Below are positions 15,856 to 23,273 of a DNA stretch of 26,695 nucleotides, piece after piece (position 1 is the first letter of the stretch; each line of letters starts with the position of its first letter). The position numbers and the translations under genes are program-made. The notes below the pieces were generated by a model. It was not told the origin of the DNA. It saw only the letters and a list, made by a program, of their open reading frames with translations, and did not search any database. This DNA comes from a virus. The stretch lies in IMG/VR virus record IMGVR_UViG_3300035698_006418, positions 1-26,695 of that record. One strand, 5' to 3'.

Positions 15856-17004
15856 ATGAAAAGTAACAATGTAAAAGAATCGTTGGCCGACAGAGCTAGA
15901 ATTAGCAGAATGGCCGAGTCTATTGCAAAGAAGAAGATTATCGAAAGTATGACTCCATCAATTAGAATGTTAGTTGAGAGTCAGATTGAAGATGAAATGC
16001 AGACTTCCGAAGACACAGATCGTCTCCGTCGCGCTGCTGATGGTCGCGGCGAAACAGAGTTTGAAGAAGGCAAAGACCTTCCTAAAGGAGATGATGACAT
16101 GGATGATGAAAAAGAATTAGACCTAGAGAGCATGTTTCCACACCTTGCAGAAATGGAAGATGAGGAAGGACTTGAAGGCCCACCTAAAGAAGAGATGGAT
16201 GAATATGGTTTTGCCCAAGAAGGCTTTGGTGATGAAGAAGAAACGGAAATGCCAGCAGAAATGAGTATACCAACTCTTGGCGAAGGAGACGAAGGTGATA
16301 TGGAAGACATGGACGAAGAGATTTCAATTGATGAAGCTGAGCTAAAGAAAGCATATGAGTCAATTATGAAGACAAACGCTGCTCTTTCAGAAGCACAAGT
16401 CACAAGCGGATTTGCAGATACATACCCAAAGACAGAGTGGGAAACAGAGGATTCACCTCCAAGTGACACTGGCCTTATGGACAAGGATAGTGATAAACCT
16501 TGGGACGAAGGTCGTCCACCAGCTGCTCAAGACCTTACAGTAAAAGAGTCTATTGAGAAAAGCCTTAGAGAGAACAGAAACCTTAGAAAGTATGTTCTTC
16601 ATCTAGAAAGCCAGCTCGGCGCAGCTCACAAGGTTGTTGGCAAGCTAAAAGAAGAAGTTTCAAATGTAAACCTCTTTAACATGAAAGTTCTTCGTGTTAA
16701 TGAGATGCTTAACAAGTTTGGTAAGTCCCTTACTTTAGAGCAAAAGAAAGTCGTTATCGAGAAAATCGACAGCGCAAGAACAGTACGAGAAGTTAAGGTT
16801 GTTTCCGAAGCACTCAACGTGGCCTTCAAGTCTTCAGGCAAGAGAATGTCAGAGGGAAGAAAGCGCAGTAACTCTAGAGCAAACTCTTCACGTACACGCA
16901 GCAGTGGTTCACCAAACCAAAAAGTTCTCAGAGAATCTGTGGACAAGACCGGCAGTAACAATTACTCCCGTATGAGAGAGCTCGCTGGCCTTATCGGTAG
17001 CTAA
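15856..17004 (+). CDS. 22: Prohead scaffolding (core) protein
   Basis: A 382-residue protein in the T4 gp22 position, directly before the capsid gene. The N-terminal 45 residues are helical. Residues about 55-165 are extremely acidic with Met, Glu and Asp repeats. A central coiled coil (about 230-275, LRENRNLRKYVLHLESQLGA) and a helical region typical of gp22 (LTLEQKKVVIEKIDSARTVREVKVVSEAL) follow, then a short Arg/Ser-rich linker and the tail MRELAGLIGS. Scaffold fills the prohead and is destroyed by the protease. It is longer than T4 gp22 (269) because of the acidic insert. The GGAG in CCGGAGATC supports the ATG. Confidence 0.8.
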   Translation: MKSNNVKESLADRARISRMAESIAKKKIIESMTPSIRMLVESQIEDEMQTSEDTDRLRRAADGRGETEFEEGKDLPKGDDDMDDEKELDLESMFPHLAEMEDEEGLEGPPKEEMDEYGFAQEGFGDEEETEMPAEMSIPTLGEGDEGDMEDMDEEISIDEAELKKAYESIMKTNAALSEAQVTSGFADTYPKTEWETEDSPPSDTGLMDKDSDKPWDEGRPPAAQDLTVKESIEKSLRENRNLRKYVLHLESQLGAAHKVVGKLKEEVSNVNLFNMKVLRVNEMLNKFGKSLTLEQKKVVIEKIDSARTVREVKVVSEALNVAFKSSGKRMSEGRKRSNSRANSSRTRSSGSPNQKVLRESVDKTGSNNYSRMRELAGLIGS

Positions 17005-17041
17005 TCGCTACACTTAATACAATTCTTAGGAGAAAATACAA

Positions 17042-18736
17042 ATGAGTAGAAAAGCAAATTTCGACATCACTCAACTGACTGCAGGAATCCACAAGAAGGA
17101 TCGCATCTCAGAGGTAAGACGTTTAGTAGAAAAATGGGAAGACACAGGTCTCCTTGAGGGTCTTAAAGACACTCCAACAGCGAAGAACAAGTCATCAATG
17201 GCTGTCCTTCTCGAAAACCAGGCAGCATCGTTACTTAACGAGCAGTCAACTGTGGCCGACATCATCGGCTTCCAGAATGTTGCATTCCCAATCGTTCGCC
17301 GTGTATTCGGTGGTCTGATTGCAAACGAGCTTGTCTCGGTGCAGCCTATGAGTCTTCCTTCGGGACTTCTCTTCTACCTTGACTATAGAATGGATACTGT
17401 CAAGGCTGGTAACAAGAATGACGACTTCTCAGCAGGTGGTTCACTCTTCGGTAACCAGACAGCTCCAGGTACTGAGAACCTTGGAACAGGTGGTTTCTAT
17501 AACCTAGGAACTTCTTTCTCACAAAGAGAGAAAATCTCTGTTGCTACATTCTCTGGTACTCTCTCTGCTCTTACACTTGCAGACGTCGACCATGATCCAG
17601 ATCTTTCTGCATCACTTGCTTCTTACCAGAAGCTAACACTTACAAGTGCCCACTCGGAGGTTTCTCCTTCTGGTTCTGATGCAAGTGTTAATGGTCTTAA
17701 GCACTGGGTTCCAGTTTCTGGTTCGTCAACAAGCGCTAGTGCATCTTCGGATGGTTCTCCAGTACAGGTTGAATCAGGCATGTCTGTTATTAGACGACAC
17801 ACGGTACAAAGTGGCAATGACCTTGTCTTCGTAGTTAGTGCAGCTTCGGCAGCTCAGGCCGCTGGTTGGGAAACAGTCAAGCTTTCGTATCTTGTTAGCC
17901 CAACACTTACAGGTGGTACTTCAGGTACTCTTGTTCTTCCTTCGTTCGAGTCAGACCTTGATACGACTCCAATGCCAGAAATCCCTGAGATCGATCTTCG
18001 TATCCAATCTCTCGCGGTTACTGCAGAGACAAGAAAGCTCAGAGCTCGCTGGACTCCAGAGATGGCTCAGGACCTTGCTGCTTACCAGAACCTGGATGCA
18101 GAAGTTGAACTTACACAAGTTCTTTCTGAGACAATCGCTCTTGAAATCGATCGTGAGATTCTCGCTGATCTTCTTTATGGCGCAACTGGTGCTAACTTCC
18201 ACTGGTCACGTAAACCAGGTAAGTTCATCGACAAGCAAACTGGTAATACTGTAACAGGCGCTTCCTTCACTGGTACTGTTCGCGAGTGGTATGAGACTCT
18301 CATTGAGACTGTCATCGACGTTGCAAACGTTATTCATAGAAAGACACTCCGTGGTGCAGCTAACTTCCTCGTAACATCTCCTGATGTTGCTACAATCCTT
18401 GAGGCATCGGTTCTTTACAAGCCAGTACTCTCAATGGATCCAAAGGAATCTCAGTTCACTGTTGGCGCCGAAAAGGTTGGTACAATGAACAACCGCTTTA
18501 CGGTCTACAAAGATCCTTACTTCATCCGAAATAAGATCCTTGTTGGTTACAAAGGTGGGTCATTCCTCGAAACAGGATTTGTTTATGCCCCATACGTACC
18601 ATTGATTGTTACTCCAACAATCTACGCTCCTGAGGACTTCACACCTCGTAAAGGCGTTATGACTCGCTACGCTAAGAAGCTTGTCAGATCCGACTTCTAC
18701 GGTACTGTTGAAATCCAGGACCTCAACGTAATCTAA
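17042..18736 (+). CDS. 23: Major capsid protein
   Basis: A 564-residue T4 gp23 homologue with the HK97 fold. The hallmarks are VADIIGFQNVAFPIVRRVFGGLIANELVSVQPM and LPSGLLFYLDYRM. The likely prohead-protease site is LNE at residues 65-67 (cut after Glu67), matching the site after Glu65 in T4; the N-terminal delta domain before it is charged and helical. A Ser/Thr/Gly-rich variable segment (about 195-300) corresponds to the surface insertion region. The C-terminal half (ALEIDREILADLLYG, YAPYVPLIVTPTIY, FTPRKGVMTRYAKKLVR) is highly conserved in the family. A strong AGGAG lies before the ATG. A terminator follows directly. Confidence 0.96.
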   Translation: MSRKANFDITQLTAGIHKKDRISEVRRLVEKWEDTGLLEGLKDTPTAKNKSSMAVLLENQAASLLNEQSTVADIIGFQNVAFPIVRRVFGGLIANELVSVQPMSLPSGLLFYLDYRMDTVKAGNKNDDFSAGGSLFGNQTAPGTENLGTGGFYNLGTSFSQREKISVATFSGTLSALTLADVDHDPDLSASLASYQKLTLTSAHSEVSPSGSDASVNGLKHWVPVSGSSTSASASSDGSPVQVESGMSVIRRHTVQSGNDLVFVVSAASAAQAAGWETVKLSYLVSPTLTGGTSGTLVLPSFESDLDTTPMPEIPEIDLRIQSLAVTAETRKLRARWTPEMAQDLAAYQNLDAEVELTQVLSETIALEIDREILADLLYGATGANFHWSRKPGKFIDKQTGNTVTGASFTGTVREWYETLIETVIDVANVIHRKTLRGAANFLVTSPDVATILEASVLYKPVLSMDPKESQFTVGAEKVGTMNNRFTVYKDPYFIRNKILVGYKGGSFLETGFVYAPYVPLIVTPTIYAPEDFTPRKGVMTRYAKKLVRSDFYGTVEIQDLNVI

Positions 18737-18756
18737 GATTACTGATAGTATAGGAT

Positions 18757-18793
18757 AAAGAATGGCTCCTCCTTCGGGTGGGGCCATTCTTTT
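18757..18793 (+). terminator. Rho-independent terminator after the major capsid gene
   Basis: Outer stem AAAGAATGGC / GCCATTCTTT is perfect, continued inward by a T-G wobble and two C-G pairs, one T-T mismatch and CC/GG, capped by the very stable UUCG tetraloop. A T-run follows (18790-18793). It lies 20 bases past the capsid stop, as expected for the end of the head transcript. Confidence 0.9.
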
Positions 18794-18821
18794 ATTTGAA
18801 TCATAACTCTCACATGTTTCA

Positions 18822-18827
18822 TATTTA
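18822..18827 (+). promoter_or_regulatory. Candidate late-promoter element (TATTTA) before the neck genes
   Basis: TATTTA follows the capsid terminator by about 30 bases and precedes the next ATG by 18 bases, with an AGAGGAG ribosome-binding site between. A terminator followed at once by this hexamer is what a new transcription unit would show. The promoter role is inferred from recurrence. Confidence 0.4.
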
Positions 18828-18845
18828 CTAAGAGGAGACACGATT

Positions 18846-19115
18846 ATGAAGAAAAAGAAACAGCTGCTGAAGGAAGTGTTTGGCACTAATAACTCTATGG
18901 ACTACTCTCATGGTAAGATAAAACCTGGGAAGACATTTGTAGATGCAATGCAGGCATTGGATGACATGATTGATATTGGTTCGAACATCGTTGATGTAGA
19001 CAACAAACAGTCAGGAGATAGCTTAGAGATTATGCTCAGTGGTCTGATGGCATTGTTCGATGACATGGTTCAAGTTAGAGATGCATTGGATTCAAGAAGG
19101 GACTTAGACGACTAG
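18846..19115 (+). CDS. Small acidic hypothetical protein
   Basis: An 89-residue protein with a basic start (MKKKKQLLKEVFG) and an acidic, helical remainder rich in Asp and Met (MQALDDMIDIGSNIVDVDN; MALFDDMVQVRDALDSRRDLDD). No domain is recognised. A strong AGAGGAG site supports the ATG. It is the first gene of the unit after the capsid terminator and precedes the neck protein genes, so a structural or assembly role is possible. Confidence 0.65.
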   Translation: MKKKKQLLKEVFGTNNSMDYSHGKIKPGKTFVDAMQALDDMIDIGSNIVDVDNKQSGDSLEIMLSGLMALFDDMVQVRDALDSRRDLDD

Positions 19116-19144
19116 AACTACTTGTTGTGGGTAAGGGATAGATT

Positions 19145-19216
19145 ATGACAGCAGTAGGCGAAGCATACGGCACAGGATCGCAAGCTCGCTCAAAGCTACA
19201 ACGGATTTGTACGTAA
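19145..19216 (+). CDS. Candidate 23-residue peptide in the gap before the neck gene
   Basis: The 139-base gap between the small acidic gene and the gp13-like gene contains a short ATG frame (MTAVGEAYGTGSQARSKLQ...). In the neighbouring frame an open stretch ending at TAA 19240 reads ASSLKATTDLYVTVVWEELL, which looks coding but has no start. Together they could be one small gene broken by a frameshift. The ribosome-binding site (TAAGGGAT) is modest. No terminator or TATTTA motif was found here. Confidence 0.25.
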   Translation: MTAVGEAYGTGSQARSKLQRICT

Positions 19217-19254
19217 CAGTTGTTTGGGAAGAACTACTCTAAGAGGAATTAACA

Positions 19255-20448
19255 ATGACAGCATTTGTAACAGGTTCAACACCATTCGGAATATTCGACT
19301 CAGATGAGTGCTTCCAGGGTGATGCTAGCAAGATTGAAGATTGGGTCCGCCGCAAATTAGGTGGGTCACAGTTATGCGTAGAGCTGTCTTCATCAGACAT
19401 ATTCTCTTCTTTTGAAGAAGCTGCTATTGAATACAGCGCCTACATCAACCAATACCAATTCAAGTCTGTAGCAGCAGACATCCTTGGGTCAGCAACAGGT
19501 TCTCTGAGCGCATCACAGGCCGGTGGCGGACAGGAAAACCGCTATCCCCAGAGTCTATTGGAGTTCCAGAAAAGGCAATCAGAGCCATATGGAGAGATCG
19601 CTGGTGTCGGTGGTGCTTATACTCTCCACTCAGCTTCCTTCACCACAACAATTGGCATTGCAGAATATGATGTCCAAGATATTATCAGTGCACAATTAAC
19701 TGGAGCAGATGGCAGAGTCAAGAGAGCACAGATTAAAGAGATCTTTCACTTCAGTCCACTCAGTCAATACAGGTTCTTTGGAACTACATCTGCTGTAAAC
19801 TATCTCAACAACCAGTTTTCATTCGAGTCATTCACTCCAGAGACAGTATTCTACATGCTTCCAGTATGGGAAGATATCTTGAGAGGTATGCAGTTCGAAA
19901 CGTCCAACAGAGTAAGAAGAAGTCAATACAGTTATGATAACAACAACAACGTAATCAAGTTGTATCCACCACCGTCATCTGGTGGTACTAGAGTTCACTT
20001 CACATACTGGCTTCCAAAAGGCCCATACGCTCCAGACTATGATGATGCAGCTCTCGATGGAGTAGCGAATGTTTCGAATGCTCCATTCAGCAATATTAGA
20101 TACTGTAAGCTGAACTCAATTGCTAGGCAGTGGATATGGAAGATGTCATTCGCTTTATCAAAAGAGATACTTGGAGAGATGAGATCCAAGATGTCAACGA
20201 TCCCAATTCCAGGTGGTGATCTTACTCTCAACGGACCAGAGTTAATATCTGATGCGAGGGTAGAAGCAGACCGTCTGCGTAACGAGTTGAAAGAATACTT
20301 GGATGATACTACTTATCAAGCGATTGCGCAGAAAGAAGCTGACAAAGCAGATGCAATCAAGAAGACAATGGCAGAAGTTCCACTAGGAATTTATGTCGGC
20401 TCATTTTTGGCGATATTTCTACCGATTTCATATCTATTACATGGTTAA
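19255..20448 (+). CDS. 13: Neck protein, T4 gp13-like
   Basis: A 397-residue protein resembling the larger neck or head-completion protein of marine T4-like phages: N-terminal [26 protein letters not shown], a helix with [19 protein letters not shown], the central [29 protein letters not shown], and C-terminal [29 protein letters not shown]. Neck proteins close the portal after packaging and dock the tail. The family-like part seems to end near PLGIYVG. The last 15 or so residues ([15 protein letters not shown]) are hydrophobic and overlap the inserted mobile gene, so the natural C-terminus may have been altered. Start: ATG 19255 after AGAGGA. Assignment to gp13 rather than another neck protein is moderate. 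Confidence 0.65.
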   Translation: MTAFVTGSTPFGIFDSDECFQGDASKIEDWVRRKLGGSQLCVELSSSDIFSSFEEAAIEYSAYINQYQFKSVAADILGSATGSLSASQAGGGQENRYPQSLLEFQKRQSEPYGEIAGVGGAYTLHSASFTTTIGIAEYDVQDIISAQLTGADGRVKRAQIKEIFHFSPLSQYRFFGTTSAVNYLNNQFSFESFTPETVFYMLPVWEDILRGMQFETSNRVRRSQYSYDNNNNVIKLYPPPSSGGTRVHFTYWLPKGPYAPDYDDAALDGVANVSNAPFSNIRYCKLNSIARQWIWKMSFALSKEILGEMRSKMSTIPIPGGDLTLNGPELISDARVEADRLRNELKEYLDDTTYQAIAQKEADKADAIKKTMAEVPLGIYVGSFLAIFLPISYLLHG

Positions 20449-20893
20449 ATGTATGGAGTGTGGCAAAGAATATAAAGCAATCGTCAGACGACACCTTAAG
20501 TCTCATGACATGACGTTTGAAGAGTACAAAGATAAATGGCCAAAAGCTCAAACTTGGACTCCTAAGTCTGCAGAGATGAGAAAGAAGATTTCCCAAGGTA
20601 CAAAAAAAGGTATGCATAAACCAGAATCTTGGTCAAAGTTCAAGACTCATATTAGTACTAGAGATATTTCTGGTGAGAACAATCCATTTTATGGCAAAGA
20701 GCATACTGACAAAACGAAAAAACTTATATCTGAAAATGAAGTCCGTTCGAAGAAAATATCTGAAAAGAAGGAAGAGTGGTGGTCAACAAGAAAAGGACAG
20801 ACTGTAGAACAACTCTTTGGTGAAGAGACTGGAAAGAGGATAAGAAAGATAAAGTCTGAACAGGCGACAAGTATTGCGAAGAAAACGGAATGA
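20441..20893 (+). CDS. NUMOD3-type mobile protein with N-terminal zinc finger (free-standing homing-endonuclease relative)
   Basis: A protein of about 150 residues. It begins [21 protein letters not shown], a C-x2-C...H-x3-H finger of Ros/MucR type, continues [11 protein letters not shown], and carries a NUMOD3 DNA-binding motif ([21 protein letters not shown]) and a further lysine-rich helix. These are accessory domains of phage homing endonucleases; no GIY-YIG or HNH catalytic motif is visible, so it may be a remnant or a recombined fragment. It overlaps the 3' end of the gp13-like gene and separates it from the gp14-like gene, which are normally adjacent. ATG 20441 is chosen since the finger begins there; an in-frame ATG at 20393 would add 16 residues. 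Confidence 0.6.
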   Translation: MVKCMECGKEYKAIVRRHLKSHDMTFEEYKDKWPKAQTWTPKSAEMRKKISQGTKKGMHKPESWSKFKTHISTRDISGENNPFYGKEHTDKTKKLISENEVRSKKISEKKEEWWSTRKGQTVEQLFGEETGKRIRKIKSEQATSIAKKTE

Positions 20894-20994
20894 CATTCAA
20901 AATCCTTACAGAAGATGACTTCCCAATCATCAAGATGGTGATAGCCAAAGATGACCCTGATATAATCTGGGCAAAAGGTGTGAGGTTCAAATAG
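20890..20994 (+). CDS. Candidate 34-residue peptide between the mobile gene and gp14
   Basis: Starts at an ATG overlapping the stop of the mobile gene (ATGA) and stops at TAG sharing its last base with the GTG start of the next gene. It reads [20 protein letters not shown] and then [24 protein letters not shown] resembles the start of the C-terminal helix-turn-helix of phage HNH/NUMOD proteins, so it may be the frameshifted tail of the mobile gene. It may instead be a small coupled gene. Real translation is plausible from the tight overlaps on both sides. Confidence 0.4.
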   Translation: MTFKILTEDDFPIIKMVIAKDDPDIIWAKGVRFK

Positions 20995-21497
20995 TGGCTC
21001 GCAAATTCATAACCGATAAAGAGTTCGCCTTCATTGAAAAGATTAACAAGGAGCTCATCCAAGAGTTTGTAGGGCAAGAGGTAATCTACTACGCCATCTC
21101 TATGGAGCATACGGTGTCTAATGACTTGTATAATGAATCTATAGATAAAGTATGGTTCAGCCCAGTCAGGATTAATGCTAGAGTAGAATGGGAAAACCCA
21201 GGAGTCTCATCTACAAGCTTTACATTAGATTCGAAGTACGATTTGATTGTAGACTTCCACATACAAGAGTTAGAAGAAAGGAATGTGAAACCAATAGAGG
21301 GCGATTTTATAGAGTTCGGACAAGTAGTATTTGAGATAACATCAGTTACAACTCCAGAGCTAGTCTACGGACAACCAAACAACAAAATAATGACGAGGTG
21401 TGTATGTGTACCTTCAAGAGAGGGTCAGATGCAAGTCCACTCGGATTCATCAGAATTTATTGATAACACACATCCTGTTGAAAATGAGGAGTGTTAA
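20994..21497 (+). CDS. 14: Neck protein, T4 gp14-like
   Basis: A 167-residue protein with segments I associate with the gp14 neck family: FIEKINKELIQEFVGQEVIYYAIS, DLYNESIDKVWFSPVRINARVEW, LIVDFHIQELEERNVKPIEGDFIEFGQVVFEITSVTTPELVYGQ and CVCVPSREGQ. It should form a ring with gp13 below the portal. It is shorter than T4 gp14 (256). The start is GTG overlapping the upstream TAG (TAGTG). Its stop overlaps the protease start (TAATG). Only part of the family pattern is remembered, so the assignment is moderate. Confidence 0.65.
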   Translation: MARKFITDKEFAFIEKINKELIQEFVGQEVIYYAISMEHTVSNDLYNESIDKVWFSPVRINARVEWENPGVSSTSFTLDSKYDLIVDFHIQELEERNVKPIEGDFIEFGQVVFEITSVTTPELVYGQPNNKIMTRCVCVPSREGQMQVHSDSSEFIDNTHPVENEEC

Positions 21498-22294
21498 TGA
21501 TTAAATTTATAATAGCAGTAGTGGTCGCGATTTTTCTCTTTACTTCGGTATCTTTTGTACCAACTACAAGAGGTGATACAGAGATTAGCCTTAGCAGAGG
21601 TGGCTTGTATGTCGAAGATATTGAAGAAGACTTTGCCTTATTAATGGAGCATGCAGTAAAGATCGAAAAAGAGATTGACACTGTAGATGTATTGGGTACT
21701 ACAACATCAACAGTAATAACGACTGGCTCTGGCTCTGTGATAGGACTAGAAGGCAATCATTCCCTTGTCCTTACTGTTCATCACGTATGCGAAAATATGG
21801 GGCTCAAGGGTAAGATACTTCTTGGTGAACTCATTACGGCAGAGAAAGACTTCGTAATTAGTAAGTCTGGTAGTAGGTTAAGGGTAACTGAGATCTTCTT
21901 TGAAGACAAGAGTAATGACATATGTGTAATAGGTGTGAAAGGTGTGGCAGGACTTCCAGCGTCACCAGCAGCATTCCTGCCAGAGCCAGGTGACGTTGTT
22001 TACTCGGTAGGTGCACCAAGCGGAATTTGGGACAAGGATGTCGTCCACCTAATTGACGGATACTTCATAGGCATAAAGTCAGAACCAATCAATGATATGT
22101 TCCACGGCTTCGCTCAGTACTCAATGCACAGCTCTGCTGGTGCAAGCGGATCGGCAATCTTCCACAAGGGTAGAATAATAGGTCTAATATCGCATGGAAG
22201 TCGCACATACTCTGGAGTTATGTGGGGACCTTCACTTGGTATTGTTCGCCATGCCGTAGAGACGGGTCTTAATAGATGGAGAGATAGCTTATAA
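21497..22294 (+). CDS. Trypsin-like serine protease with N-terminal signal or anchor
   Basis: A 265-residue protein. MIKFIIAVVVAIFLFTSVSFV is a signal peptide or membrane anchor. The rest shows a chymotrypsin/HtrA-like (Trypsin_2) fold: SLVLTVHHVC with the catalytic His (95 or 96), NDICVIGV with Asp141, and SSAGASGSAIF with Ser217 in GASGS, followed by GRIIGLISHG. All three residues are in the right order and spacing. Such a protein should act in the periplasm or at the membrane, and could process virion or host envelope proteins; the substrate is unknown. It lies between neck genes, and starts in the gp14 stop. ATG 21497 has GAGGAG five bases upstream, so the in-frame GTG at 21491 is not preferred. 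Confidence 0.75.
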   Translation: MIKFIIAVVVAIFLFTSVSFVPTTRGDTEISLSRGGLYVEDIEEDFALLMEHAVKIEKEIDTVDVLGTTTSTVITTGSGSVIGLEGNHSLVLTVHHVCENMGLKGKILLGELITAEKDFVISKSGSRLRVTEIFFEDKSNDICVIGVKGVAGLPASPAAFLPEPGDVVYSVGAPSGIWDKDVVHLIDGYFIGIKSEPINDMFHGFAQYSMHSSAGASGSAIFHKGRIIGLISHGSRTYSGVMWGPSLGIVRHAVETGLNRWRDSL

Positions 22295-23154
22295 TGTCCA
22301 GTGAAGAGCATGCAGAATACCAGAATATTGACATTGAGACAGTTGACCAAGCTGTAAAAGATTGGTTCAATCTAACTGTTGACTCTCATGTCAAGACTCC
22401 GACTGAAGAGTTGGCTAAAGTTCCTGTGCTCTTCGCATCTGGAGAACGGTGGGCAACCGCCAGAGACCAGAGAGGTATTAGAGATAAGAATGGTTTACTG
22501 ATACTACCTCTCATATCCATTAGAAGAACCAACATAGACAGAGACAGAACTCAAATCGCATTAGGCACTGAGACCAAGACTTTGACTGTGAGTAGGGAAA
22601 TCGCTCAAAAGACAAACCTAATTCAGAATGCAATCGAAGCTCGTAACCCCGCAAGGAAAGCTGCCAGTAACAAGATTGTGCATGAGATTACAACTATTCC
22701 TTTCCCTGACTGGTTCAACACTGGATACGAAATCATAATCCAAACGCAGTACACCTCTCAGATGAACAAGATACTTGAGAAGATATTTGATTCGCTGGCC
22801 CTGCAGAACTCATTTGTTATGCCTGTTGGGATGAGTAAGTTCGAAAGTGATTCCACAGATAAAGAGTTCGAAGACAGGAAGCTCCTAAACGATTACTACT
22901 TTGTTGGTTTCATGGACACTGATATGAACGACACGGGTAACTTCGAAGAATTCACAGACCAAGAGAGAATAATAAGATACTCTTACAACATTACAGTACC
23001 AACGTATCTACAACTAGATCCAGAGGGAACACGACCATCGCTACAGGTAAAGCACTCATCTTATAAGTTTGCTTTTAGGGATGAATGTGTTACTTTTGTA
23101 GATGATCCGCTCATCTTGGATGATATATTTTCCACCAATAAGCCAAAGCGGTAA
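22294..23154 (+). CDS. 15: Tail sheath stabiliser/terminator, T4 gp15-like
   Basis: A 286-residue protein in the position and size range of T4 gp15 (272), which caps the tail and joins it to the neck. Visible features are VPVLFASGERWATARDQRGIRDKNGLLILPLISIRR near residues 42-80 and FPDWFNTGYEIIIQTQYTSQMNKILEKIF near 145-175, the latter similar to tail-terminator proteins that monitor tail completion. No enzyme motif is seen. It begins on the last base of the protease stop codon. An AT-rich 119-base gap with a promoter-like motif follows. Confidence 0.65.
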   Translation: MSSEEHAEYQNIDIETVDQAVKDWFNLTVDSHVKTPTEELAKVPVLFASGERWATARDQRGIRDKNGLLILPLISIRRTNIDRDRTQIALGTETKTLTVSREIAQKTNLIQNAIEARNPARKAASNKIVHEITTIPFPDWFNTGYEIIIQTQYTSQMNKILEKIFDSLALQNSFVMPVGMSKFESDSTDKEFEDRKLLNDYYFVGFMDTDMNDTGNFEEFTDQERIIRYSYNITVPTYLQLDPEGTRPSLQVKHSSYKFAFRDECVTFVDDPLILDDIFSTNKPKR

Positions 23155-23205
23155 TTTTTTTCAATAAAAAATCAATTATTTTGGCCTTCTGCTAGTTTAA
23201 CTTTC

Positions 23206-23211
23206 TATTTA
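23206..23211 (+). promoter_or_regulatory. Candidate late-promoter element (TATTTA) before the tail sheath gene
   Basis: The 119-base gap between the gp15-like and sheath genes contains an A/T-only inverted repeat (about 23156-23172), TATTTA at 23206, a short hairpin TTGGC/GCCAA (23227-23242) in the leader, and CAGGAG before the ATG. The distance from the motif to the ATG is 68 bases. The A/T hairpin is not a convincing terminator. The promoter role is inferred from the recurrence of the hexamer. Confidence 0.4.
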
Positions 23212-23273
23212 CGTTAGTGTTATATCTTGGCGCTTATGCCAAACACAACTCGCGAATCAGGAGATTTCAATAA

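Noticed and set aside
20380-20994. Group I intron splitting the gp13-like gene
   Set aside because: The interval is only about 500 bases and is nearly filled by the NUMOD3 gene, leaving no room for a catalytic core, and no second exon in gp13 is evident. A free-standing insertion explains it better.
23156-23172. Terminator after the gp15-like gene
   Set aside because: The hairpin is made only of A-T pairs and has no T-run behind it, so termination is not supported.
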